A DNA stretch of 64,000 bases from VXNJ01 sp965249595 (GTDB lineage: Bacteria > Chloroflexota > UBA11872 > VXNJ01). Under the pieces are notes generated by a model. The model was not told where the DNA came from and did no database searches. It saw only the letters and a list, made by a program, of their open reading frames with translations. A program made the translations under genes and the position numbers. The DNA lies in the NCBI GenBank assembly GCA_965249595.1, contig OZ252242.1, positions 1,674,001 to 1,738,000 of the forward strand, in the 5' to 3' direction. The stretch's first letter is position 1; each line of letters opens with the position of its first letter. This document shows, piece by piece, positions 8,750 through 15,996 of the stretch.

Positions 8750-9582
8750 CAACCCGCTGACCTCGATTTGCAAGCGGCAATGGTCACTCGCTCCACATTC
8801 GTCAACCGTGTTTAACGCGCGGACGGTGACCGATTCGTGAAAACCTCGCGAGGCGAACGCATGATCAAGCTGAATCTTGGCCGTCGCCGGTTTCTCCCGG
8901 GTTCTGTAATACGCCGGACGGTTTTTCTGCCCAGCTTGCCTGGACCGACGTGCTCCAACCCAAGAGCTTGCATTGGATCAACAACTGTGCGTTCGCGCGC
9001 GAAAAATTCTTGCGGGTCATCGCCTGGATCGTAGAACGACATATTGAGATCGCCAGCGGCAAGGATTCGGTGAGTACCGGGATCGGTGCCGCCAATGAAT
9101 GCCGACAGGTCAGAGATGATCCGGTGCGCCGAACCGTCCGGGTACCCAACCTTCCACTTGCTTTTGGCAGACGGGTGCGGCGCCATCCATCGCGCGTACA
9201 TGGACCCTACGACAAACGGCTCCGCCTCTTAGGGAGTAACGCGCGCAGCGGCAACGGTCCCGATTCCGCTAACCGCGAATTCTTCCGGCGCCACCCCACT
9301 TACTGGGCTGATCTGGTTGAACCAATCAACGCGGACTCGGTCGGACAATTTCACTACCATCGGCCACCGGTCGAACAACCGTTTGGGACGATTTTTGCGC
9401 GAATCCGAATTCCAAACATGCGAATCCCAATGAGCTTTGGCACCGATATCGACTTTTTTGGCGACATCGTCGGGGATGCTCTTTGTTTCTTGCAATAGCG
9501 CCACGTCGGCGTCCATATCTGCGAGTTGGCGCAATGGAGCGTGACGACCGGCGATATTCCAGCAGATCACTTTTGTTGCCAC
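8750..9582 (-). pseudogene. Broken endonuclease/exonuclease/phosphatase (EEP) family gene
   Basis: The start at 9582 reads MATKVICWNIAG and then ADVALLQETK with the catalytic Glu of the EEP fold. TAA at 9229-9231 interrupts the frame after AAARVTP, and the same frame resumes with EAEPFVVGSMYARWM and LAAGDLNMS, the conserved Asp-x-Asn motif. The frame is lost again at a T5 run on the plus strand (8922-8926); restoring one base gives KNRPAYYRTREKPATAK, LDHAFASRGFHESVTVRAL and the terminal GASDHCRLQIEV. Two independent lesions therefore separate catalytic motifs that an active enzyme needs together. The last frame runs open to 8534 without a clear natural stop, so the 3' border is approximate. 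The 5' end is duplicated at 7079-7177. Confidence 0.8.
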
Positions 9583-9655
9583 TAAGCGCGCCGATTCACG
9601 TTGATATTCATTTCCGACCCATTCTGCCGGTTTTAGGCATTCGGGAATTGCTCAT
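9552..9655 (-). repeat. 5' end and upstream region of the endonuclease-like gene, copy B
   Basis: This is the partner of the block at 7079-7177, here in its native setting in front of the rest of the endonuclease-like gene. Homology ends near TTGCTC at about 9650; beyond this the DNA has no desaturase sequence, unlike copy A. Confidence 0.65.
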
Positions 9656-9738
9656 TGGTCAAAACCGGCGACTCTCAGATTCGCGGTTCGAGTCAAAATT
9701 ATGGTGTGCCCCATATATGACGAGTTCACGAGGCAGTT

Positions 9739-10104
9739 GTGGCGAACGGGAAAAATGTGAGTATGTTCGGGTCCTACCCGAGATCTCCAGCCTGGGAACT
9801 GGCGCAAGTTGCACGGGAATTGGTGTTTTTGCCTGAATTCGACGTTGCCGGCAAAGATTCAGCTCCGCGCGCGATGAAAATTCAGGCGGCCGCCGTGTCT
9901 AATTTGCTCAGGCTGGCGGCAACAGCCGACCGATCGTGGCGCGAACAGGATTCCGGAATGCCCGAAGGCGTCCAACCGAGCTGGTGGCCGTTCGATTACC
10001 CGCAAGAAGCAGACCGCCTGGACAGCTTGGCCGCTGACGACGATGCGTCATCACGACTAATTGATTGGGCGCAGGGCATCCAAGCAAAGCTGAAAGCTAC
10101 CTGA
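9739..10104 (+). CDS. Hypothetical protein, 121 residues
   Basis: A GTG at 9739 follows ACGAGG at good spacing. The protein is soluble, has no signal or membrane segment, and ends in SRLIDWAQGIQAKLKAT, which suggests a C-terminal helix. Tryptophans cluster in QPSWWPFDYP. I recognise no family. It is divergent from the broken endonuclease-like gene and upstream of the gene interrupted by the insertion sequence. Confidence 0.55.
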   Translation: MANGKNVSMFGSYPRSPAWELAQVARELVFLPEFDVAGKDSAPRAMKIQAAAVSNLLRLAATADRSWREQDSGMPEGVQPSWWPFDYPQEADRLDSLAADDDASSRLIDWAQGIQAKLKAT

Positions 10105-10337
10105 CCGTCTATCAGCATCTGTCAGCTGAAGTGTTCATGGGCACCGTGATCAATGCGTGATGCCGCAGTGAAATCTCTTACCAAGCGAAATAGCGCATGG
10201 AAGAGAACCGTTGTAATCGATTCCAATGCCCCTTCACCAGAAATAGGCTAGGTGTATGAATTCGATTGAACATCTGGTGCTTGGATTGGTGTAAGCGTGG
10301 CGAACGTTTTGGTAGACCTAATTGATCGTGCTCCGTG

Positions 10338-10345
10338 GCGAGAAG
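10338..10345 (+). repeat. Target site duplication, left copy (GCGAGAAG)
   Basis: The 8-bp sequence GCGAGAAG directly abuts the left inverted repeat and recurs exactly at 12058-12065 beside the right one. Eight-bp duplications are normal for IS256-family insertion. Confidence 0.92.
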
Positions 10346-10384
10346 GATCGTGTCCCGCCACGTGGTGTAAAAGCTCCAGCTTGC
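10346..10384 (+). repeat. Left terminal inverted repeat of the IS256-type element
   Basis: This end pairs with 12019-12057 read in reverse. The outer 11 bases differ only at position 2 (A versus G), then a poorly matched patch is followed by an identical GGTGTAA and a looser TCC.GCT match. Confidence 0.85.
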
Positions 10385-10402
10385 TGACGATTTAGCGCCA
10401 GC

Positions 10403-10435
10403 AGCGCACGGTAAATGAAAGGGCCACCGTGCGCT
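10403..10435 (+). other. Hairpin upstream of the transposase
   Basis: AGCGCACGGT (10403-10412) and ACCGTGCGCT (10426-10435) form a perfect 10-bp stem with a 13-base loop, about 45 bp before the transposase start. It may limit read-through into the transposase from outside, as inner hairpins do in some insertion sequences. Confidence 0.6.
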
Positions 10436-10479
10436 CCTCAAAATGAAGACACTTCACCTTCTTCATCGAGGAACCATCG

Positions 10480-11763
10480 ATGGCCCAAGATCATTATGCT
10501 GCCCTTTTCACCAAGCTGTCCGAGGAGGGCTTTGACAGCCGCGAGTTCGTCCGCCGACTCGTCGAGCGCGGCCTCCAGGATTTAATCGACGCCGGGGTAG
10601 CCGCCCACATCGGGGCGGACCCCCACGAGCGCACGCCAGGACGCACGAACCGCCGCAACGGCAAGCGCCCGCGCACCCTGACCACCCAGGCCGGCGACAT
10701 CGCGATCGACCTGCCCAAGCTGCGCGAGGGCAGCTGGTTCCCGGAGTTCTTAGAACCCCGCCGGCGGGTCGATCAGGCCCTGTACGCGGTGGTGATGACC
10801 GCCTACATCAGCGGGACTTCCACCCGCAAGGTGGACCGGCTAGTCAGGGCCCTGGGCTCGGGACACGGCATCTCCAAGTCCGAGGTGTCCAGGATCTGCA
10901 AGCGCATCGACCAGCAGGTAAAGGCCTTCCGGGAACGCGACCTGGGACTTGCCAACTACCCCTACCTGTACCTGGACGCCACCTACGTGAAGGCCCGCCA
11001 CCGCCACCAGGTCCGCTCGCGGGCGCTGGCGGTGGCCATCGGAGTCACCGGCGACGGCCGCCGCGAGGTGCTGGGCTTTGCCGTCGGCGACGGCGAGGAC
11101 CTGCCCTTCTGGGAGGACTTCCTCAGCTCACTGGCGGATCGGGGTCTTACGGGAGTGAAGCTGGTGATCTCGGACGCCCACTCGTCCATCAAGGCCGCGG
11201 TGCAGACCCGGCTGCCGGGCGCGGCCTGGCAGGCCTGCCGGATCCACTTTGGCCGCAACATCGCCCGGCGGGCCGGCAGCCGGCCGAACCAGCGCCTGGC
11301 GATGGCCGCCTTCTCCACCATCTACAACCAGGCCGACCGCGAAATGGCGGTAGCCCACTACCACTACTTCGCCGCGGCGATGGAGAAGCTCGCCCCGCGC
11401 CTGGGGGATTACGTCGACGACAGAGAGGTGGAGCTGACCGCCTACGCCGATTTCCCGCCGGTGCACTGGCGCAAGATCTGGTCCACCAATCCCCTGGAGC
11501 GCCTCATGGCCGAGATCAAGCGGCGCAGCCGGGTGGTGCAGATCTTCCCGAATGACGAATCGGTCGCGCGCCTGGCGGGGGCGATCCTGTGCGAGCAGAA
11601 CGACGAGTGGATCGCCTCCGAGCGCCGCTACATGTCCCAGGAGTCGATGCGGCAGATCGGGAAGGTGGTGGCCCACCGTGACGATATCGACGGGCAGACC
11701 GGGCAGCTGGTGGCGGCGCCCAGGGACTGGGCCCTGCAAAGAGCCAAAGAGATCTACATGTAG
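10480..11763 (+). CDS. IS256-family (mutator-type) transposase
   Basis: This DDE transposase of 427 residues moves the element by cut-and-paste or copy-out. It has the usual length for the family. The catalytic acidic residues are in YLYLDATYVKARH (first Asp), LVISDAHSSIKAAV (second Asp) and STNPLERLMAEIKRR (Glu), and CRIHFGRNI is the conserved C-x2-H signature. The N-terminal third holds the DNA-binding region with RRNGKRPRTLTT. The start ATG follows GAGGAACC at good spacing. GC content and codon choice are visibly higher and more uniform than in neighbouring genes, as expected for an acquired element. No frameshift or internal stop is seen. Confidence 0.97.
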   Translation: MAQDHYAALFTKLSEEGFDSREFVRRLVERGLQDLIDAGVAAHIGADPHERTPGRTNRRNGKRPRTLTTQAGDIAIDLPKLREGSWFPEFLEPRRRVDQALYAVVMTAYISGTSTRKVDRLVRALGSGHGISKSEVSRICKRIDQQVKAFRERDLGLANYPYLYLDATYVKARHRHQVRSRALAVAIGVTGDGRREVLGFAVGDGEDLPFWEDFLSSLADRGLTGVKLVISDAHSSIKAAVQTRLPGAAWQACRIHFGRNIARRAGSRPNQRLAMAAFSTIYNQADREMAVAHYHYFAAAMEKLAPRLGDYVDDREVELTAYADFPPVHWRKIWSTNPLERLMAEIKRRSRVVQIFPNDESVARLAGAILCEQNDEWIASERRYMSQESMRQIGKVVAHRDDIDGQTGQLVAAPRDWALQRAKEIYM

Positions 11764-11969
11764 ACGGCCGGCGGCGGGATGAGCGGTCCGCCGTCTCCCG
11801 GAAGGGCTGCGCGCCCGAGGGTCCCCGGGATCGGTGCGCCCTGCGATCCCGTTTGGCGATGCGGCACGAAGCACAATTGGGCTGCGGCCGCACTGCCGCA
11901 CGAAAACACATCCACTCAGAAGGATCAGCGCCCCCGGAGAGTCTCCTACAACAACTGCCGGCCCTTGCC

Positions 11970-11999
11970 GGCAGCATCGGCCTCGAGGCTGATGCTGCC
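11970..11999 (+). other. 30-bp near-perfect palindrome inside the IS right end
   Basis: GGCAGCATC and GATGCTGCC flank a GCCTCGAGGC core, giving an almost uninterrupted 30-bp dyad about 200 bp downstream of the transposase stop. No T-run follows, so it is not a classical terminator. It may be a protein-binding or structural element of the insertion sequence. Confidence 0.6.
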
Positions 12000-12018
12000 G
12001 CACCCCATCAAAGTAGAG

Positions 12019-12057
12019 GGAGCCGGACTTACTTACACCTACCGAGGGGACACGACC
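12019..12057 (-). repeat. Right terminal inverted repeat of the IS256-type element
   Basis: Read on the minus strand it begins GGTCGTGTCCCC and contains AGGTGTAAG, mirroring the left end at 10346-10384. Confidence 0.85.
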
Positions 12058-12065
12058 GCGAGAAG
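12058..12065 (+). repeat. Target site duplication, right copy (GCGAGAAG)
   Basis: This is an exact repeat of 10338-10345, directly after the right inverted repeat. Confidence 0.92.
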
Positions 12066-12644
12066 CGGTGACCTATCGGGATACCTGGCCACACCAATAT
12101 GTACTTTCCGAAAAAGACGATCAACGTGAATTGCTGGCGGTCGTTTGCCAACGCTTCATCGACGGTGAAGGCGTGGCCTGTCGATTTTTTCGAATGGCCA
12201 ACACGTATCTTTTCATCGGCGGTTACAAATACTGGTTGATGACCGATTACCGTCAGATCGATCCCTTTGGCGATGACGACAACTACGTGGTCAACCGGGC
12301 CCCGCTATATCGTGATCGCCGTGATTTTGTAATCCAGGGTGGCGATACCGGCAAAGCGGAAGACTACCCGTCAACTCCGGCTTCAGGCGGGTGAAAAATC
12401 GGCGAATAAATTCCCTTTTTGCCGGGCAATCAGTTCGACAACGCGTACTTTGCCATATTCCGCTCGTATGGCGACCTTTATTTCCGGCAATGCGGAACTT
12501 TTGAGATTGGCAGCACACTCGTCGGGAACGACTTTCGCTTTGGCATCCAATCGTTCCCTGGGAGATATGACGAGAGCGAATTTCGGCGCTGATTGAAAGT
12601 CAGAATGTAGTACTGCCGATTTGACTACGAAAGATGAGTGACCG

Positions 12645-12962
12645 ATGTTTGTGATTCTTGTACCCGTCCAGATAAAGCCAGGCAGCAAAGACCAGTTCGT
12701 AGAGGCGATCATCGGCGATGCCAAAGGATCGCTAGATAACGAACCGGGCTGCCAGCGCTTCGACGTAATCCAGGACAAGGGCGATGCGAACCGAATCTGG
12801 CTCTATGAGGTCTACGACGACGAGGCCGCCTTCCAGGCCCACCTGGAAACTCCCCATTTCATCAAATTTCGCAACGCCACTGCCAGCATCACAATCGATG
12901 GCCCAGCGGGAGCCGCTCTGGGCAGCGGCTACGTCTGGCCCCCCAATGGCGGATGGAAGTAG
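12645..12962 (+). CDS. Antibiotic biosynthesis monooxygenase (ABM) domain protein
   Basis: This 105-residue single-domain protein has the dimeric ferredoxin-like ABM fold shared by YgiN-type quinol monooxygenases and relatives. MFVILVPVQIKPGSKDQFVEAI forms strand 1 and helix 1. NEPGCQRFDVIQD and NRIWLYEVYDDEAAFQAHLETPHF carry the family pattern, with the conserved E-x-Y-x-D/A-A-F-x-x-H. Members act as cofactor-free oxygenases or as small regulators. Substrate is unknown. It stands alone between the interrupted gene and the MscS channel. The sequence looks intact. Confidence 0.85.
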   Translation: MFVILVPVQIKPGSKDQFVEAIIGDAKGSLDNEPGCQRFDVIQDKGDANRIWLYEVYDDEAAFQAHLETPHFIKFRNATASITIDGPAGAALGSGYVWPPNGGWK

Positions 12963-13130
12963 GAACCCGATATCGCACTTTGACTCAGGGGTCGGAGTGA
13001 GACCATTGCCGGTCCGTCAATGGGCGGCAGGCAACCACCAGATCGCGGGATGGCGCTAAGAGGTGGTGGTAAATCCCTCAGTTGTCGGTTGCCTAGAATC
13101 GCCGCCGCCGGCGCTGACTGGACGTAGATA

Positions 13131-14228
13131 GTGCAAGTTTTCGAAGAGTTTGCAGGTCAGTTCCCGAGGCTAGATGCCTTTATTCCCGATCCGATTGCCC
13201 AGGCGTTAGCCGTCGCCGTTCTGAGCGTTGTGGCTGCATTGGCCATCGATTGGTTCGTTTCAAGAATGCTGTTGCGGTGGGCGCATCGGACCGGTAGTGA
13301 ATTCGACGACCACCTCGTGAGCATTCTCCATAAGCCTCTTTTCCTCCTAGTTCTCCTGGGCGGCCTGATGCTGGCGGCAAGCCTGCTCCCCCTTGGGGGA
13401 TGGCTGCGCACGGCCACCTATGGGACCGTTGGCACGCTGGCCGCGCTAGTGGGCCTGGGCCTGGCAATTCGCCTTAATCGAGTGACGCTCAAGGTCTTGA
13501 GCCAGAACCGTAGTCGGTTTCGCTACGTTGACGAACGTACGATGCCGCTATTTCGGAATGTCATCAATGTGGTGTTGTTCGGGGCTGCCGCATACGCCCT
13601 GTTCCTCATGTGGGACCTGGACGTCACCGCTTGGCTCGCCTCGGCGGGAATATTGGGCATCGCGATCGGGTTGGGCGCGAGGGACACGGTCGCCAATTTC
13701 TTCGCCGGAGTTCTTATCTTGATCGACGCGCCCTACCGCGTCGGAGATTTCATCGTCTTAGATTCGGGGGAACGTGGCAAGGTCACCCATATCGGATTGC
13801 GGAGCACCCGCATCCTGACCCGCGACGATATCGAGGTCACCGTGCCCAACGGCATCATGGGCAACCTCAAGGTCACAAACGAAACCGGTGGGCCGCACGA
13901 GAAAGAACGGATTCGTATACGTGTTACGTGTGCTTATGGCTCCGATATTGACCGCGTCAAGCAGGTGCTCCGCGAGGTCGCGGTTGCCCATCCCGGCGTG
14001 TGCGATGATCCCGATCCACGTGTCCGCTTTCGCACATTCGGGCATTCCGGATTGGAATTGGAGCTGTTGGCCTGGATCGATGAGCCGGTTCTCAGGGGAG
14101 CCGTCACCGACGCTCTCAATACTCAGGTCTACCAGCGCTTTATGGAAGAAGGGATCGAAATCCCTTATTCGAAGCGGGATATATACGTAAAGGAAATGCC
14201 GCCACCGCCCGGGGATGACCGTTCGTAG
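13131..14228 (+). CDS. MscS-type small-conductance mechanosensitive channel
   Basis: This is an inner-membrane channel of 365 residues that releases solutes on osmotic downshift. Hydrophobic segments lie near residues 23-43, 62-85, 91-112 and 138-158. The pore-lining and beta-domain signature runs through GIAIGLGARDTVANFFAGVLI and PYRVGDFIVLD. TRDDIEVTVPNGIMGN and a C-terminal alpha/beta domain (about 255-350) complete the MscS architecture. The start is GTG 13131. Compared with E. coli MscS it has an extra N-terminal helix. It is a single gene, not obviously in an operon. Confidence 0.93.
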   Translation: MQVFEEFAGQFPRLDAFIPDPIAQALAVAVLSVVAALAIDWFVSRMLLRWAHRTGSEFDDHLVSILHKPLFLLVLLGGLMLAASLLPLGGWLRTATYGTVGTLAALVGLGLAIRLNRVTLKVLSQNRSRFRYVDERTMPLFRNVINVVLFGAAAYALFLMWDLDVTAWLASAGILGIAIGLGARDTVANFFAGVLILIDAPYRVGDFIVLDSGERGKVTHIGLRSTRILTRDDIEVTVPNGIMGNLKVTNETGGPHEKERIRIRVTCAYGSDIDRVKQVLREVAVAHPGVCDDPDPRVRFRTFGHSGLELELLAWIDEPVLRGAVTDALNTQVYQRFMEEGIEIPYSKRDIYVKEMPPPPGDDRS

Positions 14229-14381
14229 CCGGGAACGACTCTTGGTCCCGAAGAATGCTTCCCTGGTGCTCGAATCCTGGCGAAGCATGCGGTGTCAGTC
14301 GAATGCGTGAAAGCGGATTTTCGCCATGATTTCGAAAAGTGGGCGGGCGCAATTACCCGCCTTGCGATCGCCGATTGACGA

Positions 14382-14963
14382 TTGAGCGAAAAACTCTCCA
14401 TCGAAGCCTCAGATTTGTCCCAAATCGTCGCTGTTGATGTGGAAACGACCGGACTTTCGCCGAATCGCGACCGCATTGTCGAGGTGGCGCTGGTCGGACT
14501 GGACCAGTCTGCGAACCCAGATTGGTCCTGGCAGTCACTGGTAAATCCTGGTCGCCAAATCCCGGCGCAGGCTACCGAAATTCACGGGATAACCGGCCGG
14601 GAAGTTGGGTGCGCACCAACTTTTGCCGATCTTGTTGACGAGATCTTGGAGCGCTTACAGGGAAAAGTCGTTTTGGCCCACAACCTTAAGTTCGACGCCG
14701 GGTTCTTGCGGGCGGAAATTCGGCGGGCCGGTAGGCCGCTGCCCTCGCTGCACGGGGTCGACACCCTGGCCTTGGCGAGACAGTACGGCTGGCAGGCAGG
14801 GTCTTCGTATCGACTTGGCGACCTGTGCCGTCATTACGGCATCCAAACCTCGCATTTGCATCGGGCGCTGGGCGATGCGAGGGCAACGTGTCTGCTGTTG
14901 CAGCGCATGTTGGGGATCGCGAATGAATCCACGGACCCTTGGGCACTCCGCAACGAGCGGTAG
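14382..14963 (+). CDS. DnaQ-like 3'-5' exonuclease (DEDDh)
   Basis: This 193-residue exonuclease belongs to the DNA polymerase III epsilon/RNase T superfamily. Exo I is AVDVETTGL (Asp, Glu), Exo II is VLAHNLKFDAGFL (Asp) and Exo III is HRALGDARAT (His and Asp), so all DEDDh residues are present. HGITGREV is the usual conserved loop. It lacks the C-terminal extension that binds polymerase alpha and may be a stand-alone proofreading or repair nuclease. The start is a TTG at 14382. It follows MscS by 153 bp on the same strand. Confidence 0.9.
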   Translation: MSEKLSIEASDLSQIVAVDVETTGLSPNRDRIVEVALVGLDQSANPDWSWQSLVNPGRQIPAQATEIHGITGREVGCAPTFADLVDEILERLQGKVVLAHNLKFDAGFLRAEIRRAGRPLPSLHGVDTLALARQYGWQAGSSYRLGDLCRHYGIQTSHLHRALGDARATCLLLQRMLGIANESTDPWALRNER

Positions 14964-15225
14964 CGAGCACCGCCGCACTCGACTGCTTCATTAGATCAGC
15001 TCGCACGGCCTTTTCCGGGACCGACTGAAGAATTCGCATCTTCAAGCGCTAAATATTCCATGGCAAGCGCTTTTACCTAGCAAGCGGCTGGCGTCGGCGC
15101 TACATGGGCTGAAAATCGCCATTATGCGAATGTCGATCACGACCGAAGACGTTGTGTAACTTGACCAGCGAATTGAAGTTAGCAAAAACGGAGATGAAGA
15201 TCACATCGGGATTAAATACGATGGC

Positions 15226-15849
15226 ATGTTGGTGGCTCACCCGCAGCCGAGAAAAAAGAAATCGAAAGCGCCGCTATGCGGCATGATGTTGTTATCATCT
15301 GCCCGTGAACGCCGAATGTGGATCTGGGCATTGGCGGTGATTGCGGTGATTTTCGGCTCACTGGGATTTGCGGGAAAACTGGCCGCCAGGCTGCAGGAAT
15401 TTGGACTGGTTGAGTCGGTGTCGATCATATTGTTCCTGGCCGGCATGATCCTGGTTGCGGCGACCGTGATTTCGCAGGGCTTGGCGACCCGACCCAGCGG
15501 CCTCACAATTGTGATCGCGTTCGGGGTTGTCGCGGTCTTCGTGCTGCTCTTCCTGCGAACCGCAGTATTAGTGGAACGCACTCATCTGATCGAATATGGC
15601 GTGCTGGGCACCTTCGTTTACGCGGCGCTGGCCGAACGGCTCTCGCCGAGGCGACCGGTGCGCACGGCATGGTTGCTGGCGCTGACCATAACGACGGCGA
15701 TTGGAACACTGGACGAGGCGGTCCAATTCGTGATCCCGGACCGCGTTTTCGACCCGGTTGATATCCTGTTCAATTTCCTGGCCGGGTCTGTTGCCATCAC
15801 CGGTTGTGTCGGACTTGGCTGGGCGGATCGGCGCTTTACCCGCAATTGA
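15226..15849 (+). CDS. VanZ-like family membrane protein
   Basis: The protein of up to 207 residues has four likely membrane segments. The C-terminal half has the VanZ-like pattern: ERTHLIEYGVLGTFVYAAL, then GTLDEAVQFVIPDRVFDPVDILFNFLAG. VanZ homologues are associated with teicoplanin resistance in enterococci, but most family members have no known role. The first 30 residues (KKKSKAPL and so on) look untypical; ATG 15316 (MWIWALAVIAV) is an equally likely start and would give about 177 residues. No resistance partner genes are nearby. Confidence 0.75.
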   Translation: MLVAHPQPRKKKSKAPLCGMMLLSSARERRMWIWALAVIAVIFGSLGFAGKLAARLQEFGLVESVSIILFLAGMILVAATVISQGLATRPSGLTIVIAFGVVAVFVLLFLRTAVLVERTHLIEYGVLGTFVYAALAERLSPRRPVRTAWLLALTITTAIGTLDEAVQFVIPDRVFDPVDILFNFLAGSVAITGCVGLGWADRRFTRN

Positions 15850-15861
15850 TTCATGGATCGA

Positions 15862-15966
15862 CTACTGTTTGCGACACTGGCTCATCATCTGGTCAATTGC
15901 GTCAGCAACGTACCGTGACGTCTTTTCGACATCGGCGCAATCGAATGTCCAGCGGGTGATTTTCAC
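15862..15966 (-). CDS. Possible 34-residue small protein
   Basis: Downstream of the deacetylase/glycosyltransferase fusion and in the same direction, GTG 15966 is preceded by AGGGAAAG and opens MKITRWTFDCADVEKTSRYV, ending in SQCRKQ and TAG. The amphipathic, acidic-basic pattern is protein-like and the ribosome-binding site is good. It is very short and I know no family, so this is tentative. Confidence 0.28.
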   Translation of the reverse strand: MKITRWTFDCADVEKTSRYVADAIDQMMSQCRKQ

Positions 15967-15996
15967 GGCTTTCCCTGCCGGCTTTCCGGCACCCCG

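Larger units (their letters stand above)
10346..12057 (+). mobile_element. Complete IS256-family insertion sequence
   Basis: The 1712-bp element is bounded by imperfect terminal inverted repeats. The left end begins GATCGTGTCCC and continues with GGTGTAA; the right end read inward begins GGTCGTGTCCC with GGTGTAA at the same spacing. Exact 8-bp repeats GCGAGAAG flank it. It holds one full transposase gene (10480-11763) and about 290 bp of non-coding DNA at its right end. The intact ends and duplication point to a fairly recent, probably still mobile, insertion into the gene starting at 10297. Confidence 0.95.
10297..12394 (+). pseudogene. Hypothetical gene interrupted after codon 16 by an IS256-type element
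   Basis: Removing 10346-12057 and one copy of the 8-bp target repeat joins GTG at 10297 to the downstream frame without a shift. The restored N-terminus reads MANVLVDLIDRAPWREAV and runs on into TYRDTWPHQYVL. The rest contains YLFIGGYKYWLMTDYRQ, DNYVVNRAPLYRD and ends at TGA 12392-12394, giving about 125 residues in total. I recognise no family for certain. The downstream piece could still be translated from GTG 12068, losing 17 or so residues. The function is unknown. Confidence 0.75.

Noticed and set aside
9685..9725. tRNA-like T-arm (GGTTCGAGTC)
   Set aside because: No acceptor stem or anticodon arm can be folded around it.
12383..12778. 131-residue minus-strand frame across the start of the ABM gene
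   Set aside because: It overlaps a well-supported gene, has no family signal and no ribosome site; only its last part looks faintly protein-like.
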